A stretch of 13,746 nucleotides of DNA from UBA4717 sp045577925. GTDB taxonomy: Bacteria; Bacillota; Clostridia; Oscillospirales; CAG-272. Each line of letters begins with the position of its first letter. The first letter of the stretch is position 1. The stretch is taken from contig JAZNJH010000030.1 of assembly GCA_045577925.1 (NCBI GenBank), positions 1 through 13,746 of the forward strand, written 5' to 3'. The position numbers and the translations under genes were made by a program. This document shows, piece by piece, positions 6,922 through 12,570 of the stretch. Below the pieces are notes generated by a model. It was not told the origin of the DNA. It worked only from the letters and a program-made list of their open reading frames with translations, and made no database searches.

Positions 6922-7239
6922 ATGGATGAAAAAGAATTCGGTGCCAGACTATCAAAGCTTCGCACTAACAAGGGAGTATCAGCGCGCGATATGAGTTTGA
7001 CAATGGGTCAAAACCACGGGTATATAAGTTACATTGAAAACGGAAAAAGTTATCCATCTATGTCAGGTTTTTTCTTCATTTGCGAATATCTTGGAATTAC
7101 ACCGCTTGATTTTTTTGACATAAAATCTAAAAACCCTAAAATACTAACAGATTTGATTGATAATCTCAAGAAGCTTGATGATACTCAGCTCGAAAATATA
7201 TCTTCAATTGTAAATAGTCTTGTAAACGCTAAAAAGTAA
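6922..7239 (+). CDS. XRE-family helix-turn-helix regulator
   Basis: This 105-residue DNA-binding protein has a standard Cro/C1-type helix-turn-helix in its first 65 residues: EFGARLSKLRTNKGVS (5-20), ARDMSLTMGQNHGYISYIENG (21-41) and FFICEYLGITPLDFF (51-65). The remaining 40 residues form a short helical tail that may dimerise. The start at 6922 is chosen because AAGGGGGG lies about six bases before it and the family begins here; in-frame ATGs further up (from 6826) run through the promoter. It is divergent from the SLOG gene, and the intergenic palindrome makes autorepression plus control of SLOG the obvious model. It ends in its own terminator. Confidence 0.85.
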   Translation: MDEKEFGARLSKLRTNKGVSARDMSLTMGQNHGYISYIENGKSYPSMSGFFFICEYLGITPLDFFDIKSKNPKILTDLIDNLKKLDDTQLENISSIVNSLVNAKK

Positions 7240-7271
7240 AAAGGATTTCGTATATTTCGAAATCCTTTTTT
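7238..7271 (+). terminator. Rho-independent terminator of the XRE gene
   Basis: A 13-bp stem (7238-7250 with 7258-7270) and a 7-base loop lie immediately after the XRE stop codon, with the stem ending in a run of six T on the plus strand. Confidence 0.85.
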
Positions 7272-7301
7272 AATATATTTGCGCCATAGTATTGTATAGT
7301 A

Positions 7302-7330
7302 GTTGCTTATATAGCATAATTAATAAACCA
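7302..7330 (+). promoter_or_regulatory. Weak promoter-like sequence in the gap
   Basis: TTGTAT, a 17-base spacer and CATAAT can be read on the plus strand just before the hairpin at 7334-7364. If active, it would make only a very short RNA before that terminator. Box quality is modest and chance occurrence in AT-rich DNA is likely. The box positions are estimated to within a few bases. Confidence 0.2.
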
Positions 7331-7333
7331 AAT

Positions 7334-7364
7334 AAAGCCGTTGGGATTCATTCCCAACGGCTTT
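7334..7364. terminator. Hairpin terminator on the left of the GC-rich block
   Basis: A 13-bp stem (7334-7346 with 7352-7364), a 5-base loop, and a plus-strand tail of TTTT then CTCTCTTTT. On the minus strand the tail contains TTTATTT. It does not belong to any gene I can see on either side: XRE already has its own terminator, and nothing codes on the minus strand until the tRNA. It may mark the edge of a transcribed element covering the GC-rich block. Confidence 0.6.
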
Positions 7365-7380
7365 TCTCTCTTTTATTATC

Positions 7381-7550
7381 CACACCTGCGCGGCCCTCCA
7401 CCGTCGCATAGTCGTCTCGTGCGCTCAGCATAGCTGATCACACGATACTCCTTGCTTTGGGCGGTTTCACTTCGGCGAAAACGTGCCGCCGGCACCTTTT
7501 AGCCTCGCTACCCTACCACCCCCTTGGTGCGGTTTCGGCCGCAGATCAGA
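7381..7550. other. GC-rich non-coding block with nested inverted repeats
   Basis: This stretch of about 170 bases is far more GC-rich than its surroundings and carries no credible gene. It contains several inverted repeats: an imperfect 13-bp hairpin (7417-7429 with 7433-7445, 3-base loop, two mismatches), the palindrome GTGCCG-C-CGGCAC (7483-7495), and TGCGG/CCGCA (7528-7532 with 7539-7543). A perfect TTTTATC/GATAAAA stem (7551-7557 with 7563-7569) follows just outside. A terminator-like hairpin bounds each side. A minus-strand open frame of about 39 codons ends here but has no ribosome site and a stop just before its only possible GTG. A dispersed repeat or structured RNA is possible. Confidence 0.4.
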
Positions 7551-7565
7551 TTTTATCTTTCAGAT

Positions 7566-7598
7566 AAAAAAAGGCGAATGGGCTATTGCCCATTCGTC
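7566..7598 (-). terminator. Terminator of tRNA-Pro
   Basis: An 11-bp stem with one G-U pair (7573-7583 with 7588-7598) and a TATT loop are followed on the minus strand by seven T. It begins five bases after the encoded CCA end. Confidence 0.85.
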
Positions 7599-7603
7599 TT
7601 TTT

Positions 7604-7679
7604 TGGTCTGAGTGACAAGACTTGAACTTGCGGCCTCTACCACCCCAAGGTAGCGCGCTACCAACTGCGCCACACCCAG
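7604..7679 (-). tRNA. tRNA-Pro (anticodon GGG)
   Basis: A full cloverleaf of 76 bases can be folded. The acceptor stem is CTGGGTG with CACTCAG (one G-U), the D-stem GCGC/GCGC, the anticodon stem CTACC/GGTAG with loop TTGGGGT (anticodon GGG, reading CCC and CCU), and the T-arm GCAAG-TTCAAGT-CTTGT. Discriminator A and the CCA end are encoded. It has its own promoter and terminator, so it is a single-tRNA transcription unit. Confidence 0.93.
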
Positions 7680-7693
7680 ACGTCGACTATGTT

Positions 7694-7722
7694 AGTATAT
7701 CACATCCTTTTTGATTAGTCAA
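7694..7722 (-). promoter_or_regulatory. Promoter of tRNA-Pro
   Basis: On the minus strand, TTGACT (7717-7722), a 17-base spacer and TATACT (7694-7699) lie about 15 bases before the tRNA 5' end. Confidence 0.8.
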
Positions 7723-7775
7723 TACCTTTTTTCAAAAATTTTGAATTTTTTACACCATCTTTTCAAGCTCGCTCA

Positions 7776-7804
7776 TTGACAAATTTATCTTTCTCATTTA
7801 TAAT
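7776..7804 (+). promoter_or_regulatory. Perfect consensus promoter of the EamA transporter gene
   Basis: TTGACA (7776-7781), a 17-base spacer and TATAAT (7799-7804) match consensus exactly, about 31 bases before the ATG. It points away from the tRNA-Pro promoter. Confidence 0.85.
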
Positions 7805-7835
7805 TATCCTATCATTAAAATATTAAGGATTTACT

Positions 7836-8741
7836 ATGTCAAACACCAATAAAGCTTTACTTGCCGCCTTTTGCGGTAACACGATTTTCGGATTCAGCTT
7901 CCTTGCTACAAGACTGATACTTGACAGGGCATCAGTATTTGTTCTTCTTTCAACCAGATTTGTACTTGCTTTTATTATTATGAATCTGCTCGCGCTTTTC
8001 GGCGTGTTTAAATTAAACTTCAGGGGCAAGCCTCTTTTTAAGGTTATTTTGCTCGGTATTGCTCAGCCAATAGTGTATTTTATTTGCGAAAGCTACGGTA
8101 TAAGCTTTACCAATTCGTCATTTTCGGGAACACTTATTGCTATGGTGCCTATCTTTGCAATCTTTTTTGCGGCTTTATTTATCCGTGAAAAATTCACCCT
8201 TTTGCAGTTGTTATGGGGCGTTTGCGCCGTGCTCGGTGTTGTTATTATTTCTGTTGGCGGTGCTGATACCTCTCCCGTTACACCTGCCGGTATAATATTA
8301 CTTATCATTGCCGTTGCCGCAGGTGCTATGTTCAACGTACTCAGTCGTATTACTTCAAAGGACTTTTCAGCTTTCGAGCGCACGTACGTTATGTTTGCGC
8401 TTGCATCTGTTGTGTTCACGGCTTGCGCATTTGTTGAGACGAAGGGAAACCTGCCGTTTGTTCTGGGAGAGCTTTTACCCCAAGCGCAGTTCATTATCCC
8501 GATGGTCTTCCTTTCGCTGTTTTCATCGGTTATCGCATTTATGCTTTTAAATTACGCTACAACCTACATAGCCGTTCGTCAAAGCTCGATTTTTTCATGC
8601 TGGACTACCGTGGTATCGATATTTGCAGGAATACTTATTCTGCACGAGCCGTTTGGCGGTCTGAAACAGATTATCGGTTCGCTTCTGATACTTATCGGTG
8701 TATATATGGTCAGCATCAAAGGCGAGGCACGAAACAAATGA
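7836..8741 (+). CDS. EamA-family (DMT superfamily) membrane transporter
   Basis: This 301-residue inner-membrane protein has the drug/metabolite transporter layout: two EamA repeats (about 7-140 and 151-294) of five helices each, ten in all. The first repeat opens with NTIFGFSFLATRLIL (15-29), the usual 'WGxxF' position. The first repeat ends in LLWGVCAVLGVVIISVG (125-141) and the second in IIGSLLILIGVYMVS (279-293), the matched closing helices of both halves. Family members export or import small metabolites such as amino acids or nucleosides; nothing here fixes the substrate. The ATG has AAGGAT about five bases upstream. It is a single-gene transcript with a perfect promoter and a strong terminator, convergent with the TraX-like gene. 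Confidence 0.88.
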   Translation: MSNTNKALLAAFCGNTIFGFSFLATRLILDRASVFVLLSTRFVLAFIIMNLLALFGVFKLNFRGKPLFKVILLGIAQPIVYFICESYGISFTNSSFSGTLIAMVPIFAIFFAALFIREKFTLLQLLWGVCAVLGVVIISVGGADTSPVTPAGIILLIIAVAAGAMFNVLSRITSKDFSAFERTYVMFALASVVFTACAFVETKGNLPFVLGELLPQAQFIIPMVFLSLFSSVIAFMLLNYATTYIAVRQSSIFSCWTTVVSIFAGILILHEPFGGLKQIIGSLLILIGVYMVSIKGEARNK

Positions 8742-8748
8742 AGAATAA

Positions 8749-8784
8749 TCCCCGAAGAAATCATTTCTTCGGGGAACTTTTATA
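8749..8784. terminator. Terminator shared by the EamA and TraX-like genes
   Basis: A 12-bp perfect stem (8749-8760 with 8764-8775), a 3-base loop and a plus-strand tail CTTTTATATT lie between the convergent stops. The T-rich tail overlaps the last codons of the minus-strand gene. The minus-strand tail (TTATTCTTC) is weaker. Confidence 0.8.
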
Positions 8785-9487
8785 TTATCAGGCTTATCAG
8801 ATAGATCAGTACAAGGTGCAGGGGATAGAATATATAAAAGCCGTACTTGAACCGACTTTCACCTCGTTTGCCGTTGTATGCGTATATTATCGGCAAAGAC
8901 AACAGAGCAAAAATCGAATACCATGAGCCTATACATTCGTTTATTGTAAACACGATAACGGCAAAAGTGAACGTTATAAGCTTTTTTCGCCTGTCCTTGA
9001 AAATGACTGCGGCAAACGGCAGAAGCGCGCCAACAATACCGTAATCAAATGCGACGGACACGCCAATGAGCCTTTGTGAGCTCATGCAGAAAAAGTCAAA
9101 AAGCAAACCTGATATAATGGTGAAAAGAAAAATTGCGGCACCCTTAGATTTTGACTTTGATTCTTCAAAATTCAGATATGCAAAGCAGATAAGTATTGAA
9201 AGCGAAAAGGTCAATAAAATATTGAGATAAACCGATCTGAAGCTTTCTGTTGCTATCTCGCTTGCCGTGTATGCTGTCTGGCATATAACACCGAGGACGA
9301 ACACGCGTAGAAAGTATTTGAGTCTGTTTGACGTATGGCGGCAGCCTTCGCCTATAAAGAAAGCGAAGAGGGGCATCGCGAGTCGTCCGATACTGCGCAT
9401 GATGATATTATTATCAAATAATTCAATGCCTGCATGATCGATAAACATTGAAATGCAAGCTATAAGCTTTATCATATTTGAAGTCAT
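8780..9487 (-). CDS. TraX-family membrane protein (acyltransferase-like)
   Basis: This polytopic membrane protein of 235 residues belongs to the TraX family, named after the F-plasmid protein that N-acetylates pilin but common as a chromosomal gene in Clostridia. The family's N-terminal signature is present: IKLIACISMFIDHAG (5-19) with the conserved Asp-His pair (17-18), then SIGRLAMPLFAFFIGEG (32-48) and CRHT (49-52). The C-terminal helix carries the conserved YPLHL (221-225). About eight helices are predicted. No conjugation genes lie nearby, so a role in acetylating a surface molecule is more plausible than pilin modification, but this is inference. The ATG at 9487 is preferred over the one at 9493, because the GGAG site is nine bases before the former and only three before the latter. 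Confidence 0.85.
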   Translation of the reverse strand: MTSNMIKLIACISMFIDHAGIELFDNNIIMRSIGRLAMPLFAFFIGEGCRHTSNRLKYFLRVFVLGVICQTAYTASEIATESFRSVYLNILLTFSLSILICFAYLNFEESKSKSKGAAIFLFTIISGLLFDFFCMSSQRLIGVSVAFDYGIVGALLPFAAVIFKDRRKKLITFTFAVIVFTINECIGSWYSIFALLSLPIIYAYNGKRGESRFKYGFYIFYPLHLVLIYLISLII

Positions 9488-9561
9488 ACGCATGTTCTCC
9501 TTTTTATAAAATAGGATTATTTTTTCGAAAAGGCGTTTAAGATTGGTTGCGAGATCGATTT

Positions 9562-9639
9562 TGGTAATAGTATCCCCGTATATTTAATTTCACCTTGCAC
9601 GTTTACCGCAATGCAGATATATAAAAGGTGATATTACCA
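9562..9639 (-). other. Nested inverted repeats between two minus-strand genes, possible structured RNA
   Basis: TGGTAATA (9562-9569) pairs with TATTACCA (9632-9639), and inside it TCACCTT (9590-9596) pairs with AAGGTGA (9625-9631). The right-hand arms are contiguous; the left-hand arms are separated by 20 bases, giving a stem with a one-sided bulge. It begins five bases after the stop of the upstream 321-aa gene and ends about 75 bases before the TraX-like start, so it could be a 3' end structure or a leader element. It has no T-run, so it is not a standard terminator. Confidence 0.4.
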
Positions 9640-9643
9640 TTTA

Positions 9644-10609
9644 TTATAAAGGCAGAGGTATTTCTGTATACAATTCTAAATCTGCTGATAAGGAAAGTGA
9701 CTCGTAATCAGTGAATATTTTTGATTTGCCTACACAACGAAGGTCATAGTTTGGGTCTATGTCTTCAATCGTATAGTATACCTCGGAAGAATTGGGAAAA
9801 CCATAGACCGTTACTCGAAACGAGGGGTAATATTCATCATTAACGAATAACTTTATAGCGTTACCGGGTGCAAGTGCTGTGTTGTAAAGTATTGTTTTAT
9901 TAAGCATTTTTATTGTTTTATTCTGTTCATCGGTGTTTATTAAATATTTGCGTAACGATATGCATAAAACAGTCATGATAATAATACCTATAACAGACAT
10001 TATCGCAAACACAAACCAATCGGTCGAACTGAATTCGTTTAGTTCTTTCCACTGTGTTAATGCTGATGTAATGAATATCTCAGAAAAAACCAAAAGAAAA
10101 CAACCAATGGAAGAGAAGCCTTGAATTTTACGTTTTTTAGAGAGTGTACTGTTTTTAGCAATCAACTCTTCCTTAGCGAAAAAAGAAGTAGATTGGTGAA
10201 AAATTCTCTTTTCAATATACCGCCCGACCTCATAGGCATTTGCAAGATGCATAAGGTTGTAGTTTTTACCGTTATTCAGCTTGATGTTTAATCCGTCACC
10301 ACCGTATGATATACTTTCAATGTCAGACATATCGCAGTTTAATGAAAGACCGAAATGGCAAAAAGCGGATACACTTTGATCGTCTGCGTGAATAAATGCT
10401 TTGTGATTAACGTAAAGAGATAGTCCGCACAATCCGATGATAAATATACCAAAGACAATTAGGAAAAACACGCAGACAATGTCGTCAATGGTTTCAAATT
10501 CATTTGCTATAACAAAGCTTCCGAAAAGCAAAGACAAAAAAAGTCCCGATACTATACCGATAATATTGTAAATTATAATGGATTTGCTTTTTGTAAAAAC
10601 GCCATTCAT
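9644..10609 (-). CDS. Unknown four-helix membrane protein
   Basis: I do not recognise this protein family. From the ATG at 10609 it has 321 residues. Two membrane helices near the N-terminus (about 10-33 and 46-67) are followed by a soluble segment of some 95 residues, whose beta-rich, charged part (ESISYGGDGLNIKLNNGKNY, 98-117) is suggestive of a PH-like membrane-protein domain. Two more helices come next (about 164-183 and 198-219), then a 100-residue soluble C-terminal domain. The start at 10609 is preferred over the ATG at 10621, because the promoter's predicted start point leaves only about four bases before 10621 and the AAAGG there abuts it directly. It has its own promoter just after tetR, so it is probably separate from the tetR transcript. 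Confidence 0.6.
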   Translation of the reverse strand: MNGVFTKSKSIIIYNIIGIVSGLFLSLLFGSFVIANEFETIDDIVCVFFLIVFGIFIIGLCGLSLYVNHKAFIHADDQSVSAFCHFGLSLNCDMSDIESISYGGDGLNIKLNNGKNYNLMHLANAYEVGRYIEKRIFHQSTSFFAKEELIAKNSTLSKKRKIQGFSSIGCFLLVFSEIFITSALTQWKELNEFSSTDWFVFAIMSVIGIIIMTVLCISLRKYLINTDEQNKTIKMLNKTILYNTALAPGNAIKLFVNDEYYPSFRVTVYGFPNSSEVYYTIEDIDPNYDLRCVGKSKIFTDYESLSLSADLELYTEIPLPL

Positions 10610-10631
10610 GACCGCCACCATCCTTTGTTAA

Positions 10632-10660
10632 ATTATACTATACTGCAGGAGAAAAAGCAA
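10632..10660 (-). promoter_or_regulatory. Promoter of the 321-aa membrane protein gene
   Basis: On the minus strand, TTGCTT (10655-10660), a 17-base spacer and a perfect TATAAT (10632-10637) lie right after the tetR stop. The predicted start near 10625 gives a 15-base leader to the ATG at 10609. Confidence 0.6.
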
Positions 10661-10662
10661 TA

Positions 10663-11181
10663 TTATCGTCCCCTGTATTCCTGCTTTAATATTTCTGCCA
10701 TTTCTTCGGGGCTTTCCACACAACCGCCTGCAAGCCACATTTTGATGATGGCATTGAGTCCATTTCTGAAAAATTCAATATGATATTTAAGGTTTTCGTT
10801 TTTGAAATCCCGTTCTGCGCGCTTGGTATCGTAAATAATAACCTGGTGTTTTTCATCATATCCGAGCTTAAAATACGTTTTATAAAATATCTGATTTTCC
10901 TTTATATGAGTGAACATTTTAAGTGCGCCTGTACCCTCTTTTTGATCCGGGCTACCGTCAAAGATTTCGGAAAAATCGCTTTCCAGCTTGTCACGAACCT
11001 TATCGGCAAGATCGTATATATCAATGTAATTAGAATAAAATGTGCTCCGGTTAAGGCCGGTTATCTTGCATATATCGGATACCGCTATTTGGTTTATTTC
11101 CCTTGCCTGAAGTAACTCTACGAAGGCCTTTTCTATTTTTTCAACAGATTCTCTTCGCCTTTTATTATTTTTTGTATTCAT
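10663..11181 (-). CDS. TetR/AcrR-family transcriptional regulator
   Basis: This 172-residue regulator has a TetR-type N-terminal DNA-binding domain: a lysine/arginine-rich opening and helix 1 with EKAFVELLQ (17-25), then the helix-turn-helix ISDICKITG-type segment read here as VSDICKITGLNRSTFYSNY (34-52). The aromatic 'TFYSNY' recognition helix is typical of the family. The C-terminal ligand domain, with FFRNGLNAIIKMWLAGG (137-153), resembles DhaS-like TetR proteins; its ligand is unknown. The ATG at 11181 is preferred over the one at 11193, because GAGG (11188-11191) lies six bases before it. It is divergent from a two-gene membrane operon, with overlapping promoters and two palindromes between them, so it very likely controls that operon and itself. 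Confidence 0.88.
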   Translation of the reverse strand: MNTKNNKRRRESVEKIEKAFVELLQAREINQIAVSDICKITGLNRSTFYSNYIDIYDLADKVRDKLESDFSEIFDGSPDQKEGTGALKMFTHIKENQIFYKTYFKLGYDEKHQVIIYDTKRAERDFKNENLKYHIEFFRNGLNAIIKMWLAGGCVESPEEMAEILKQEYRGR

Positions 11182-11198
11182 TAAAAACCTCATTATTC

Positions 11199-11210
11199 CA
11201 ACACATGTTG
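11199..11210. promoter_or_regulatory. Candidate TetR operator 1
   Basis: CAACA-CA-TGTTG is a perfect 5-bp inverted repeat in the tetR leader, downstream of its predicted start point. It shares the CAACAC/GTGTTG half-site with the second palindrome at 11266-11277. Confidence 0.45.
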
Positions 11211-11222
11211 TGAAATTGATGG

Positions 11223-11251
11223 TTGAATTAACATCACGGATATATTATACT
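11223..11251 (+). promoter_or_regulatory. Promoter of the 122-aa/256-aa membrane operon
   Basis: TTGAAT (11223-11228), a 17-base spacer and TATACT (11246-11251). The predicted start near 11258 places the palindrome at 11266-11277 just downstream, a roadblock position. The -10 overlaps the tetR -10 on the other strand. Confidence 0.65.
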
Positions 11252-11272
11252 ATAAATGTAATAAAAACACAA
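11244..11272 (-). promoter_or_regulatory. Promoter of tetR
   Basis: On the minus strand, TTGTGT (11267-11272), a 17-base spacer and a perfect TATAAT (11244-11249). Its -35 lies inside the palindrome at 11266-11277 and its -10 overlaps that of the divergent operon, so both promoters cannot be occupied at once. Confidence 0.6.
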
Positions 11273-11277
11273 GTGTT
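11266..11277. promoter_or_regulatory. Candidate TetR operator 2
   Basis: AACAC-AA-GTGTT is a perfect 5-bp inverted repeat, extended by further A/T matches on both sides after one mismatch. It covers the tetR -35 and lies at about +10 of the divergent operon, so one bound dimer could shut off both directions. Confidence 0.5.
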
Positions 11278-11300
11278 GTTTTAATGAAAGGGGAAATATT

Positions 11301-11669
11301 ATGAAAAAAAGCAGTTTTGTTGCGATGATACTTGGCGTTATCAGTTCAGTTCTTTTTGCACTCGGCATGTGCATGGCGCTTTTGCCTGAATGGAATGCAT
11401 TTACAGAGGGTGTTATATTTGGTGCAGTAGGTCTTGTTCTCGGCCTTATAACATTGTTGATATGGCGTAAGATGGAGAATAAAGCTCCTATCAAGGTAAA
11501 CGGTAAAACAGTACTTTTTGTAATTCTTGCGGTTTTAGGCGCGCTTGTCCTTGGTGTTGGAATGTGCTTCTGCATGGTATGGGAAAACATTATTGCAGGA
11601 ACGCTTATAGGTCTTGTCGGCATAGTTATGTTGCTTTCACTTATTCCTATAACTAAAGGAATAAAATGA
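11301..11669 (+). CDS. Small four-helix membrane protein with an internal repeat
   Basis: This 122-residue integral membrane protein has four hydrophobic helices (about 7-28, 36-55, 70-92, 95-115) and a short polar middle (56-68). The two halves look related: LFALGMCMALLPEWNA (18-33) matches LVLGVGMCFCMVWENI (82-97), each followed by a glycine-rich helix. I recall similar small proteins in Firmicutes next to TetR-type regulators, but none with an assigned role. AAAGGGG lies seven bases before the ATG. Its stop overlaps the next gene's ATG in an ATGA, so the two are translationally coupled. The promoter and candidate operators place it under the divergent TetR regulator. Confidence 0.75.
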   Translation: MKKSSFVAMILGVISSVLFALGMCMALLPEWNAFTEGVIFGAVGLVLGLITLLIWRKMENKAPIKVNGKTVLFVILAVLGALVLGVGMCFCMVWENIIAGTLIGLVGIVMLLSLIPITKGIK

Positions 11670-12436
11670 AAAACGAGAGGGTACTGAAGCTTGCTCTGTT
11701 AAGCTTCTTAATAAACGTTTCATACGGTATATACAACTGTGTGCTTGGTTTTACAACTTATTCATGGTGGTTTATAACCTTAAGCGCGTATTATATCGTT
11801 TTAAGCGTGATGCGCTTTGCGCTTTTACATATAAAGAAGCGTGACGATACGTTATTTGCAAAAAAATTCACCGGTATAATGCTTATGGTACTGTCCTTCA
11901 CGTTGATAGGAACGGTGATACTGTCGGTCGTACGCGACAGAGGAACAAAGTATCACGAAATAGTGATGATCACCATAGCTCTCTATGCTTTCACTAAAAT
12001 AGTTCTTTCGATAATCAATCTTTGCAAGGCATCAAAGAGCAATTCACACATTATAATTACACTGAGAAACGTGTCTTTTTCCGATGCGCTCGTATCGATA
12101 TTTTCGCTTCAGCGCTCCATGCTCGTTTCTTTCCCCGGTATGGCAGAGGGAGATATAAGGTTATTTAACATCCTGACAGGCTCTGCCGTATGTATTCTTG
12201 TATTTCTGTCAGGACTTAATCTTTTGGATATAAGGAGAATAAATATGGCAAAATCAAAGCTTACGAAAGCAAATGAAAAAATAGCCGATGCTGTTGTGAC
12301 AGGCTACAAAAAGATAGAAAAAGGTGTTGTCGACGGATATACTAAACTTGAAGATAAGTTTGTAGACACATACCTTACCCGTGACGGTGAAAGTGTTGAA
12401 GAGGCAAAACAAAGACTTAAAAAAGAGGAAAAATAA
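11666..12436 (+). CDS. Membrane protein with an 11-residue-repeat helical tail
   Basis: This 256-residue protein is of unknown function. Residues 1-190 are a membrane domain with about six helices (roughly 8-29, 31-55, 69-89, 96-120, 131-156, 169-188). Residues 194-256 form a charged helical tail with an 11-residue spacing: VVTGYKKIEKG (210-220), VVDGYTKLEDK (221-231), then FVDTYLTRDGE (232-242), ending in VEEAKQRLKKEEK. Similar tails occur in Clostridia as stand-alone small proteins. AAAGGA lies five bases before the ATG, which overlaps the previous stop. A second strong translation start lies at the tail boundary (separate entry). It is the last gene of the TetR-linked operon, ended by the hairpin at 12443-12470. 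Confidence 0.7.
   Translation: MKNERVLKLALLSFLINVSYGIYNCVLGFTTYSWWFITLSAYYIVLSVMRFALLHIKKRDDTLFAKKFTGIMLMVLSFTLIGTVILSVVRDRGTKYHEIVMITIALYAFTKIVLSIINLCKASKSNSHIIITLRNVSFSDALVSIFSLQRSMLVSFPGMAEGDIRLFNILTGSAVCILVFLSGLNLLDIRRINMAKSKLTKANEKIADAVVTGYKKIEKGVVDGYTKLEDKFVDTYLTRDGESVEEAKQRLKKEEK
12232..12247 (+). promoter_or_regulatory. Internal Shine-Dalgarno site and ATG at the tail boundary
   Basis: AAGGAG (12232-12237) lies seven bases before an in-frame ATG (12245-12247). It is a better ribosome site than that of the full-length gene. The site is encoded by two rare-type arginine codons, AGG AGA (R191, R192), and falls exactly where the membrane domain ends and the repeat tail begins. Confidence 0.6.
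12245..12436 (+). CDS. Possible separate 63-aa tail protein from an internal start
   Basis: In frame with the 256-residue gene, translation from the ATG at 12245 would give a 63-residue, highly charged, helical protein starting MAKSKLTKANEKIADAV and containing the three 11-residue repeats. This is the usual size of the stand-alone small helical proteins that the tail resembles. The precise Shine-Dalgarno spacing supports use of this start, but whether it is used as well as, or instead of, read-through from the membrane domain cannot be told from sequence. It could also be a remnant of a gene fusion that removed the stop codon between two genes. Confidence 0.45.
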   Translation: MAKSKLTKANEKIADAVVTGYKKIEKGVVDGYTKLEDKFVDTYLTRDGESVEEAKQRLKKEEK

Positions 12437-12442
12437 GAAGCA

Positions 12443-12470
12443 GGAGCCGGATTTTTCCGGCTCTGTTTTT
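12443..12470 (+). terminator. Terminator of the TetR-linked membrane operon
   Basis: An 8-bp perfect stem (12444-12451 with 12456-12463), extendable by a G-U pair, has a TTTT loop and is followed by TGTTTTTCT. It starts seven bases after the stop codon. Confidence 0.85.
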
Positions 12471-12505
12471 CTAAATTGTACTGGATCGGATATTTACATA
12501 TATAC

Positions 12506-12534
12506 TTGTATTTATGCGAAATATATGTTAGAAT
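12506..12534 (+). promoter_or_regulatory. Promoter of the PAP2 phosphatase gene
   Basis: TTGTAT (12506-12511), a 17-base spacer and TAGAAT (12529-12534), with a leader of about 30 bases to the GTG start. Confidence 0.55.
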
Positions 12535-12570
12535 AATTTATACTTCATAATTAATAAACGAGGAATAACC

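Noticed and set aside
6300..7239. SLOG/XRE pair as a toxin-antitoxin module
   Set aside because: The genes are divergent, not in tandem, and neither the SLOG protein nor the XRE protein shows a known toxin motif.
7381..7499. A minus-strand frame of about 39 codons ending inside the GC-rich block
   Set aside because: A stop lies just before its only possible GTG start, no Shine-Dalgarno site is present, and the arginine-rich content is what GC-rich non-coding DNA gives by chance.
11640..12470. Helical repeat tail as a phage-shock PspA-like protein
   Set aside because: The tail is too short and lacks PspA family features; only the general helical, charged character is shared.
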